Source of the DNA: an uncultured Bacteroidota bacterium
Lineage (GTDB): Bacteria; Bacteroidota; Rhodothermia; Rhodothermales; Salinibacteraceae
Reading direction: 5' to 3'
Length of the DNA: 64,000 bases
NCBI GenBank assembly: GCA_913056185.1
Contig: CAJXLV010000007.1
Coordinates: forward strand, 44,553-108,552
Below, piece by piece: positions 50,360-57,894 of the stretch. The notes under the pieces were generated by a model. That model had not been told where the DNA came from and did no database searches. It worked only from the letters and a program-made list of their open reading frames with translations. A program made the translations under genes and the position numbers. The number at the start of each line of letters is the position of its first letter. Position 1 is the first letter of the stretch.

Positions 50360-52810
50360 CTACAACGCGGTCCCCGGTGAGACCGGTGTCTCCGCCTCGG
50401 AGGACGACACGATGGACGATTCGGCCTCCCACGTGCCGCCGGGCTGGTAGCGCACGAACGCGTTGTCCGGCTCCGGGGCCATCACCGTGAGGTGCAGCCA
50501 CTCGTGGTCGAGGAGCTGGGCGAGGATGGCGTGGCGTTCAATGATGGCGTCGACGCGGTCGACGGGGGCGTGGATGACAGCCAGAAGGCGCAGGGGCCGG
50601 TGCATCACGGTCTCATCGTCGGCCATCAGGGACTGCAGCGGGAGCCCGGTCATGAGGTCGCCGCCGTTGCCCTGCACGACCCCGACTTTGCCCACCACGT
50701 TTTGGGTGACTTTCGAGCCACTGCCGTAGGCCGCATTGTCGACCGTTGAGAAGTAGTACTGGGTGTTGATCCATTCGCCCACCACCAGCGGCCCCGTCAT
50801 GATGTTCTCCAGAGCCGTCCCGTCCTCGTCCATTGTCCAGTCGTAGGAGTGCAGGAAGCAGCGCCCGTCGAGATCGAGGTCGCGCGTGAGGGCGCGGGGA
50901 CCGACAACAAACCCCGCGTTGCCGGCCAGGCCCCACTCCGGACGCGTCTCCGCCCAGTCGGCCGCGCGGCGCTGCGCTTCCTGGATCGACGCCTCCGGCC
51001 GCCCTGAATCGACCGTCGCATTCATGGTTTCCACCCGCTCGGCCGTTGCGTCGGCCTGGGCCGCCCGCAGGTCCTGGCGCAGCCGGTCGAGCGCCCCGGG
51101 CGGCACCGGCGGGTCGTCCTCGTCCACGAACAGGCGGATCTCGTCGGTCGTCGTGTTGTGCTGCCCGGCGAGGAAGACGGTGTCGTCGGGAATGTCGAGG
51201 CCGCGCTCCCGCAGGTCCTCGCGCACCGCCTCGTCGTTGCAGATGGTGGCGAGCACGCGGGCGTTGGGGCCGCCCGGATTGGCGGCACAGGCGCCGCAGT
51301 CGAGGCTCGATTTGTACGGGTTATTGGGGGTCTGGCTGCCATGCCCCGCAAACACGACGAGGGGCGCAAACGTGGTCCAGCCCATGAGCTGGAACGCGGC
51401 TTCGGCGTAGAGGACCTTTGCCTCGTGCGAAAGGCCCACGGGCAGCCCGTCGCGGTCGTTCGGGTCGACCGCCTCGCGGTCCACAGTAGGCTCGGCGAAC
51501 GCCTCCGGGCCGGGCAGGCGGTCGCGAATCGTTTTGCCCAGACGGAAGAGGCCGGACGGAAGAAGCGTCCGTGCGGCCATCGCTCCGCCAAAGAAGCCCC
51601 CGCTCCCCTCCACAAAGCCAAAGGCGGCGGCGACGTTTTTCTTGAGGGTCTTCAAGAGCTGGGTCCCTGCCGCCTTCAGCCGCATCCATCCGTCGTAGCG
51701 CTCGGCCCGGTCGCGGTGCTGCTCGGCGGGCCGTTCGGCGATCCGGTGCTTCGGGGCCACGATGGGCGGGCACGACTTCACTCGCTCCTCGGCCCCGTAG
51801 GGCTGGTGCTGCATGGGCACCCCAAAGAAGCCGGCGTAGCCGTGCGTCTCGTAGTGGCCCTGCGCCTCGACGTGGCGACGGATCACCTCCGAGCGCGTGT
51901 CGATGCAGAAGACCAGCTGGGCGTCCGGGCGGTCTGTGCTTGCTCCGTTTCGGGTGGAGAGGGGCGCCTGCCGCAGGTCGCCCAGCAACGCCGACCGGTA
52001 GCTCTCCTCCCAGGCCCGCAGCCAGATGCGGGGCAGGTAGGGGCGGTCGGTGCCGTTCACGGGGAGCTCGTTGGCGCGGTCGGGGGCAATGGCGTGGCCC
52101 ATGCGGCGCGCAAGCGTGAGGCGCACGGCCAGATAGTCGACCAGCGAGATGGGATAGGCCTCCTGCCAGGGCGTGTTGCCGCGGCGGGCCCGCCACTTGA
52201 TGAAGCCCACCCAGCCGGGCAGCGCGGCGAGGTGGTGCGCAAAGATGGACTCCCATTGCTCTTCGGGGTATCCGGCCAGCACTTCCTCAAACGCCGCCGC
52301 CACCGTCGCGGGGACGTCGGAGGACCGCGCGATGCCGGGCACGGCGGTGTCGTAGGGCGCCACCGTGCGCCACGCTGCGTAGAAGCCGTCCTCGCGGCTG
52401 GGCATGGCCCAGTCGGCCTGGCCCTGGTCCAGGAAGGCCGCGAGCCACTTCGTCATCACGCGGTTGAGGGGATGGTCGGCGGGCATCGAGGGCTCCCCGT
52501 CGCCCTCGTCCCTCTCCATCCGGTCCAGCAGCACCTCCGGGCGCTGCGTGATGCCGTGCTCGGCGAGCCGGCGCGCAAGCACGTCCGGGTCGATCTCCCC
52601 GTTCTCCCACGCCTGCCGAAAGACGCGCGCGCCCGGGTAGCCCTGCCCGCCGAACAGCTGCTCGGCCTGCTGCACGGCGCGGTCGAAGGGCTGGTCCTCG
52701 AACCCGACGAGCGGGTTGGCGGCGTTGAACGCCTGCAGGGGCCAGAGCGGCCCCACGTACTCGGCCGCGTTCTCGATGCGGGCCCGGAGGACAGAGCGAT
52801 CAGTGGGCAT
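50360..52810 (-). CDS. dabA: DabA, inorganic-carbon uptake subunit (DUF2309)
   Basis: An 816-residue DUF2309 protein, the cytoplasmic beta-carbonic-anhydrase-like half of the DAB (DABs accumulate bicarbonate) complex. Zinc ligands match the characterised C-D...H-C set: Cys and Asp in LVFCIDTRSEVIRRHVE near residue 290, His in VVFAGHGSQTPNNPYKS and Cys in SLDCGACAANPGGPNARVLA near residue 500. It couples CO2 hydration to a cation gradient with DabB. Its start lies 11 bases inside the dabB coding end. Confidence 0.92.
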   Translation of the reverse strand: MPTDRSVLRARIENAAEYVGPLWPLQAFNAANPLVGFEDQPFDRAVQQAEQLFGGQGYPGARVFRQAWENGEIDPDVLARRLAEHGITQRPEVLLDRMERDEGDGEPSMPADHPLNRVMTKWLAAFLDQGQADWAMPSREDGFYAAWRTVAPYDTAVPGIARSSDVPATVAAAFEEVLAGYPEEQWESIFAHHLAALPGWVGFIKWRARRGNTPWQEAYPISLVDYLAVRLTLARRMGHAIAPDRANELPVNGTDRPYLPRIWLRAWEESYRSALLGDLRQAPLSTRNGASTDRPDAQLVFCIDTRSEVIRRHVEAQGHYETHGYAGFFGVPMQHQPYGAEERVKSCPPIVAPKHRIAERPAEQHRDRAERYDGWMRLKAAGTQLLKTLKKNVAAAFGFVEGSGGFFGGAMAARTLLPSGLFRLGKTIRDRLPGPEAFAEPTVDREAVDPNDRDGLPVGLSHEAKVLYAEAAFQLMGWTTFAPLVVFAGHGSQTPNNPYKSSLDCGACAANPGGPNARVLATICNDEAVREDLRERGLDIPDDTVFLAGQHNTTTDEIRLFVDEDDPPVPPGALDRLRQDLRAAQADATAERVETMNATVDSGRPEASIQEAQRRAADWAETRPEWGLAGNAGFVVGPRALTRDLDLDGRCFLHSYDWTMDEDGTALENIMTGPLVVGEWINTQYYFSTVDNAAYGSGSKVTQNVVGKVGVVQGNGGDLMTGLPLQSLMADDETVMHRPLRLLAVIHAPVDRVDAIIERHAILAQLLDHEWLHLTVMAPEPDNAFVRYQPGGTWEAESSIVSSSEAETPVSPGTAL

Positions 52811-54215
52811 GGTACTGTTCGCGGTTGTGCAGGAGGGTGGTCGGAACGGGCTGGGAGGTGTTGAGGAGCGTCACGTAGAGGCGCGTGCTGGCCCGGTGCC
52901 AGCCCCGGTCGAGGGCCACGTACGCCAAAACAAAGACCGCGACCAGGCCCCAGTGCAGGGGGGTGAGCGCGGTGGGCGCCTCGGCCATCGGCAGGGTGTG
53001 CAGGACGGCCCCCACGCCGTTGTAGACCGCCGCGTAGAGGCCGATGGCCGGGAGCAGCACGGCGGGCACGGCCCACAGGCGCGTCGTCGCCGACAGCTCG
53101 GCCCGGCGCACGAGCGAGCGGGTGGCGTGGAGCACAGCGATCACGACAAAGAGAGTGAGCACCGTGCCGCTGTTGAGCGCCGTTAGCGACTTGCCGGTGA
53201 GGGTGGCGAAGAGGGCGCCGCCCGCGACCGCCGTGATGAGCGTCACGAGGCCGCCAATCACAGAGGGCGCGGGGCGCTCGCCCGGTGTCGGCTGCGTGTG
53301 TTCGACCACCGAGCCGGCGGCGAGGAAGAGGTAGGCCTTGTAGAAGCCGTGCAGGAGAAGGTGCGCGATGGCCGCGGGGATGAACCCGAGGCCGGCCTGC
53401 AGCACCATGAAGCCCATCTGCGCGACCGTCGAGGAACCAAGCTGCCGCTTCACGTCGGTCTGCACGAGCATCCAGGCCTGCCCCAGCAGTGCGCTCACGC
53501 CGCCCACGAACACGATGCCCAGCATCACCGCCGAGAGCTCGAACACGACAGGCGCGAAGCGCGCGAGAAGCACGCCGCCCGCGTTCACCAGTCCCGCGTG
53601 CATGAAGCCGGACACCGGTGTGGGCGCCGTCATCGACGACAGCAGCCAGCGGTGAAACGGCACGAGGGCCGACTGAATCATCGCGGCCAGGACGAGCAGG
53701 ACCGACGCCGCGACGACGACGGGCGCCGAGAGCGTCCCGACCGCCGCCAGCACCCCGCCGATCGTCCACGTGCCTGCCTGTACGCCCAGCAGCCCGAGCG
53801 CCCCAGCCAGCAGGGCGCTGCCGCTCAGGAAGGACCGCCGGGCGTACCCCGACGCCGCCCGCGCCTGCGGCCAGCCCCGGACGTGCCCGATCAGGTCGGC
53901 CAGCACCCAGCCCATCGCCGTCCACGCCAGTACGAAGAGCACCAGATGGTTGGCCGCCGTCAGCAACAGCACGATGAGCGTGAGGCCGAAGAGGCGAGCG
54001 TAGAAACGGTCCAGGTGCCTGGCACCCGCCATGTAGCGGCGCGAAAAGCTGTGCACGATGCCGCTCACAAACGTCGTGACAGCGGCCATGAGGCGCGTGA
54101 GGCCATCGATCCGCAGGAACGTGTCTCCGGCCCAACCCGGATCGGGGGGCCAGACAAGCAGGCCGAGGCTGAGTGCAAAAAGCCCCCAGGTGAGGCGCGT
54201 GAGCACAGTGGGCAT
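52800..54215 (-). CDS. dabB: DabB, NuoL-like membrane subunit of DAB
   Basis: A 471-residue polytopic membrane protein of the proton-antiporter (NuoL/M/Mrp) family, with about 13 helices. Conserved features are the helix LIQSALVPFHRWLLSSMTAPTPVSGFMHAG with its Lys/His-type proton path residues, and LLHGFYKAYLFLAAGSVVEH, which is typical of DabB (the K in HxFYKA). There is no complex I gene around it, and its overlap with dabA identifies it as DabB. It uses a proton or sodium gradient to drive bicarbonate accumulation. ATG at 54215 is chosen over 54296. Confidence 0.9.
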   Translation of the reverse strand: MPTVLTRLTWGLFALSLGLLVWPPDPGWAGDTFLRIDGLTRLMAAVTTFVSGIVHSFSRRYMAGARHLDRFYARLFGLTLIVLLLTAANHLVLFVLAWTAMGWVLADLIGHVRGWPQARAASGYARRSFLSGSALLAGALGLLGVQAGTWTIGGVLAAVGTLSAPVVVAASVLLVLAAMIQSALVPFHRWLLSSMTAPTPVSGFMHAGLVNAGGVLLARFAPVVFELSAVMLGIVFVGGVSALLGQAWMLVQTDVKRQLGSSTVAQMGFMVLQAGLGFIPAAIAHLLLHGFYKAYLFLAAGSVVEHTQPTPGERPAPSVIGGLVTLITAVAGGALFATLTGKSLTALNSGTVLTLFVVIAVLHATRSLVRRAELSATTRLWAVPAVLLPAIGLYAAVYNGVGAVLHTLPMAEAPTALTPLHWGLVAVFVLAYVALDRGWHRASTRLYVTLLNTSQPVPTTLLHNREQYHAH

Positions 54216-54539
54216 ACGGCGAGAGCAAATCGGTTCGTACAGGAGGCAATGCGTGTCTCGTCGACAGGGCTTGGGCGGACAAACCCGGTCGGACAAACAA
54301 AAAAGACCGACACGCAGCGCCAGCCGGGGCGCTGAATGTCGGCCTACAGTCGTTGCACCCGCTCGTGCCGATCTGGGATCGGCAGAACGTGTGCGCGGCT
54401 TGCGTGCCGGACAATATGCGGCTGCGGAACCGGCTCGCCGGGACGGCGCTCTGGTTCAACAGCGTTTCGCAATGTAGGCACCGCCCGTAGCGGGCGCAAG
54501 GAAGCACACTCCCCCTTACCGAAAGTTCAATTTTCGGCT
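54216..54539. other. Intergenic region upstream of dabB, hairpins only
   Basis: About 320 bases without a gene between dabB and the DUF2294 gene. It includes a perfect 6-bp stem CGCCCG-tag-CGGGCG at 54482-54496 and the stem at 54519-54537. The dabB promoter should lie near 54216-54300; ACAAACAAAAAAG near 54293-54305 is the only AT-rich stretch. No regulator gene is adjacent. Confidence 0.4.
54519..54537 (-). terminator. Possible hairpin terminator after DUF2294 gene
   Basis: CCGAAA-agttcaat-TTTCGG forms a 6-bp stem directly after the stop of the 54540-54932 gene (read on the minus strand). There is no clear T-run behind it, so it may only be a 3' stability hairpin. Confidence 0.35.
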
Positions 54540-54932
54540 TTAGCCGCTTTTCAGGGCGGCTTCCAGATCTTCAGCGAGGGTAAAGACGAAGATGCGCTCA
54601 CCGGTGCGGGCGCTAATATCGGTGTGCATGCTCACGACCTCTGTCCCCGTTTCGTCTGCCACGAGCCCGGACAAATCGTCGCTGGAGCTTTCGATGAGGC
54701 GCGTGCGCATTTTCTTGATGAGCTCCACCCCGCCATTTTCGGTGCTAAGCTGGCGCTCGGCCGGGCTCAGGATGCCCTGTAGCTTTACGACGACGAGGTT
54801 TTCGATGATGAACGAGTTGGCCTGCTTAGGGCCGCGGCCCAGATAGTCGCGCTCGAACTGGGTGAGGGCCTCCGTGACAGCAGCTTCAATCTGGCCTTTC
54901 GTTTTGTCGGGCGGAGAAGACGCGGGCGGCAT
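54540..54932 (-). CDS. DUF2294-family protein
   Basis: A 130-residue soluble protein. The DUF2294 pattern is visible: KGQIEAAVTEALTQFERDYLGRGP, then VVKLQGILSPAERQLSTENGGVELI, and the ending VSMHTDISARTGERIFVFTL. Members occur next to sodium-linked or stress genes in several halophiles and Firmicutes, function unproven. ATG at 54932 is the family-like start; longer frames upstream are low complexity. Confidence 0.75.
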   Translation of the reverse strand: MPPASSPPDKTKGQIEAAVTEALTQFERDYLGRGPKQANSFIIENLVVVKLQGILSPAERQLSTENGGVELIKKMRTRLIESSSDDLSGLVADETGTEVVSMHTDISARTGERIFVFTLAEDLEAALKSG

Positions 54933-55029
54933 TGGGCAGGGGCGAAGTGATTGGGGACGGAGCAGCAGCGACGAGCATGATACGGGCTGTCGGGGACGGC
55001 GTCCACCCCACGGACGCGGGCGATGCAGC

Positions 55030-55803
55030 TTAGGCGTGCGACGCCGGAAAGGGAATCGGGGCGGTGGCCCGAAGAAAGGCCACGAGCGCACCGGCGGGCA
55101 CGTCCGTGTCGGAGAGGTCCAGGCGCACAAGCACGTCGGTGCGCCGCCGGTTCACCTCCGTCAGTACCGGCGGCACAGGGCCCAGGCCTCGCACGGCCCG
55201 CGGGGCGGTCCGGAGCACCAGTTGCCGCGATTCGGGAGAAAACTGCACAGTTGCGACCTGCGCCCAGGCAATGCGGACCACGATGTGTCCGTCGGCTCGC
55301 AGGTGCAGGTGCTGAGCATCGAGGCGTAGGGCTACATCGGTAGCAGCGTCCGGGTAGCGGCGTGCGACGAGCACCGTCAGTAGGCCCGCCACCAGCGCCC
55401 CGCCGCCCACAGCAACCATGAGAGTCCACACGTCCTCATTCCAGACGCCCAGGGCCTCCAGCACGATGAACACTGCCACGGCGGCAACGCCCGCAAAGAC
55501 CCGCCACACGTACCCGCCGCACCCAGCCGGGGCCTGCTGAGCCACATGCAGCACATCTGGCACCTGTGAACGAGTGCGGGCGTGGTCGTAGGCCGCCCGT
55601 CGGTCCGCGTTGCGGAGTACCTGGTAGGCCTCTTTCACCTTTTGGAACCGTTCCGCGGCCTTTGGGTCATCCGGGTTGTGGTCTGGATGGGTTGCCCGTG
55701 CCTTCTCGCGGTACGCCGATCGGATTTCTTCGGCCGACGCCGACGAATGCACCCCAAGCCGCGCGTAATGGTCCACGGCGGAGGCATCAGGGGAGTCGCT
55801 CAT
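55030..55803 (-). CDS. Membrane-anchored DnaJ-domain protein
   Basis: A 257-residue J-protein. The J domain (residues about 12-75) has DHYARLGVHSSASAEEIRSAYREKA, the intact HPD motif in THPDHNPDDPKAA, and the usual KVKEAYQVLRNADRRAAYD end. Two membrane helices follow (about 100-120 and 128-148: VAAVAVFIVLEALGV and LMVAVGGGALVAGLLTVLV), then a soluble C-terminal domain of about 100 residues with a beta-rich pattern. It lacks the Gly-rich and zinc domains of DnaJ, so it is a specialised co-chaperone that may recruit DnaK to the membrane. Confidence 0.85.
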   Translation of the reverse strand: MSDSPDASAVDHYARLGVHSSASAEEIRSAYREKARATHPDHNPDDPKAAERFQKVKEAYQVLRNADRRAAYDHARTRSQVPDVLHVAQQAPAGCGGYVWRVFAGVAAVAVFIVLEALGVWNEDVWTLMVAVGGGALVAGLLTVLVARRYPDAATDVALRLDAQHLHLRADGHIVVRIAWAQVATVQFSPESRQLVLRTAPRAVRGLGPVPPVLTEVNRRRTDVLVRLDLSDTDVPAGALVAFLRATAPIPFPASHA

Positions 55804-55949
55804 ACCAGGGCGAAGTGGCGGATCTGGCTCGTTTTGCCGTTCCCGATCGATGCGAGGAAGCGTGGGGCACCGGATGGGGCCCCGGACGGCCCACTGTTCC
55901 CTCGCTCCGCGTTTCCCCCCTCCGCACTTTTCGCCAGCGCGGGGCAGGG

Positions 55950-57539
55950 TCAGGCCACGACCTCTGCGGGCGTGCGGACGTCGAAGCGTTCCGGGGCGGG
56001 CACGATGGTGTCGAGCACGCGCGCCGACGAGAGCACGCCGGGAATGCCGGCGCCGGGGTGCGTCCCGGCCCCTGCAAAGTAAAGGTGCTCAACGTCCTCG
56101 CTCTTGTTGTGCGGGCGAAACCAGGCACTCTGCGTCAGCTTCGGCTCCACGCTGAAGGCCGCCCCCTTCAGGCTCTTGTAGTCCGTCTTGAATTCGCGGG
56201 GCGTAAGCATCCGGCTGCTCACGAGGTGTTCGCCGAGGTCCGGCAGGATTGTGTCTGCCAGGTAGTTCTCGACGGCCTGCCGGTAGGGCTCAGCCTGCCG
56301 GCGCCAGTCGACGCCGCTTTCCAGGTGCGGCACGGGCGACAAGACGTAGAACGCATCCTGCCCTGCGGGCGCCATGGAGGGATCTGTCTTCGTGGGGCGG
56401 TGCAGGTAGAGGCTGAAGTCGTCCGCCAGGTCCTTGTGATCGAAGATGTCGTCGAGCAAACCCTTGTACCGGGGCCCCAGCAAAATCGTGTGGTGCTCTA
56501 CGTCCTCGTAGGTGCGGTCCGTTCCAAAGTACCAGACGAACAGGCTCATGGAGTAGTCCATGTTCTCGACCTTGCGGTCCGTCCACGTGGTGCGGTGCTC
56601 CGGCGCCACGAGGTGGCGATAGGTCCACCCCACATCGGCGTTCGAGACCACGAGGTCGGCGGGAATCGTCTCGCCAGACTGGAGGCGCACCCCGCTGGCC
56701 GTCTCGTTCTCCACCCGAATTTGGTCGACCTCCGCGCCGTAGCGCTGCGTGACGTCGAGGTCCGCGAGGAGGTTCGACAGGCCCTGCACGAGCGAGCCGG
56801 TGCCTCCCATCGAGTACCACACGCCCCACTTGCGCTCCAGGTGCGCGATGAGGGTGTAGATGGAGGTGGTGCTGAAGGGATTGCCCCCCACGAGAAGCGG
56901 GTGAAACGAGAGCACCTTCCGAATTTTCGGGTGGGAGATGTACTTGGAGACGAGGCTGTGTACCGTGCGGTGGCTCTCCAGCTTCATCATCGCCGGCACG
57001 ATGCGCAGCATGTCGGACAGGTTGCCGAACGGGACATGCCCGAGTTCCTCGAACCCGACCTCAAAAATCTCTTCGCTCTTCGCCAGAAAGCGGCGGTACC
57101 CGTCCACGTCCTCCGGCGCGAAGCGGCGAATTTCCTCCACCATGTCTTCGGTGTCGCCGGTGTAGTTGAAGGCCGTGCCGTCGTGAAAGCGGATGCGGTA
57201 GAAGGGGTCGACCGGCACGAGGTCCACGTCGTCCGCCAGGTCGCGCCCGCAGAGCGCCCAGAGCTCCTCAAAGAGAAACGGCGCGGTGATGACCGTAGGC
57301 CCGGCGTCGAACGTAAATCCGTCCTGTTCGAAGACGCGGGCCCGACCGCCCGGCTGGTCGAGGCGGTCGACGAGCGTGACGCGAAAGCCGCGCGCCCGCA
57401 GCCGAACGGCCGAGGCAAGCCCCCCGAAGCCGGCCCCCACGACCACGGCGTGGGGCGCATCGGGCCCCGCCGGACGGGGGGCAGTGCGCGTGTTCAGGGA
57501 AGCATCGTCGCGGTGGGCGAGGCGGGTGAGCCAGCTCAT
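55950..57539 (-). CDS. crtI: Phytoene desaturase (CrtI family)
   Basis: A 529-residue FAD-dependent carotenoid desaturase. The N-terminal motif is AVVVGAGFGGLASAVRLRARGFRV, followed by PGGRARVFEQDGFTFDAGPTVITAP, the standard CrtI opening. The C-terminal motif is LYFAGAGTHPGAGIPGVLSSARVLD, close to bacterial CrtI. It should convert phytoene towards lycopene at the membrane. Compared with the gene at 12399-13865 it is nearer to classical CrtI (AGAGTHPGAG motif), so it is the better candidate for the main desaturase. No crtB is adjacent. ATG at 57539 follows a short leader. Confidence 0.9.
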   Translation of the reverse strand: MSWLTRLAHRDDASLNTRTAPRPAGPDAPHAVVVGAGFGGLASAVRLRARGFRVTLVDRLDQPGGRARVFEQDGFTFDAGPTVITAPFLFEELWALCGRDLADDVDLVPVDPFYRIRFHDGTAFNYTGDTEDMVEEIRRFAPEDVDGYRRFLAKSEEIFEVGFEELGHVPFGNLSDMLRIVPAMMKLESHRTVHSLVSKYISHPKIRKVLSFHPLLVGGNPFSTTSIYTLIAHLERKWGVWYSMGGTGSLVQGLSNLLADLDVTQRYGAEVDQIRVENETASGVRLQSGETIPADLVVSNADVGWTYRHLVAPEHRTTWTDRKVENMDYSMSLFVWYFGTDRTYEDVEHHTILLGPRYKGLLDDIFDHKDLADDFSLYLHRPTKTDPSMAPAGQDAFYVLSPVPHLESGVDWRRQAEPYRQAVENYLADTILPDLGEHLVSSRMLTPREFKTDYKSLKGAAFSVEPKLTQSAWFRPHNKSEDVEHLYFAGAGTHPGAGIPGVLSSARVLDTIVPAPERFDVRTPAEVVA

Positions 57540-57894
57540 GCGTTCACGTGGAAGGGACAAATGGAGTGCGGAATGGCAGAACGGGACTACGACAGAGGGA
57601 GTTCGCCCCGCATCACCACAGTTTGGTTACGTGTAAAGAGTCGCTCCCCGCCTGCCCGCCCCGGCACGCGGGAGCCATGAAGAAGGTGCGCGCGCCGAGT
57701 CCCCCTCGCCGTTGCGCTTCCGAGCCCTTGCGCGGCCCGTTTTCCGTTCCGTGTCGTCTGCATTTTCAGGGGCCCTCGTGATTCGGTCTCTCTACTGATC
57801 GACCTTCGCTTCGCAAGGCTGCTTCGCCTCAGCCTCAGTGTGCTTCGGGGGGCCGAGCCGCGCGGTGCCCCAAGCAAAGGCGAAACGCCGCGTC
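57540..57894. other. Intergenic region between crtI and kinase gene
   Basis: About 355 bases on the minus-strand run: the kinase gene ends at 57895 and crtI starts at 57539. It should hold the crtI promoter and the kinase terminator. I see no copy of the TCTGAAWT-GAACC motif found before the other carotenoid gene, and no recognisable RNA. Confidence 0.4.

Noticed and set aside
52800..54215. NuoL subunit of complex I or an Mrp antiporter
   Set aside because: It overlaps a DUF2309 gene and is followed by a PII-like gene, the DAB arrangement; no other nuo or mrp genes are present.
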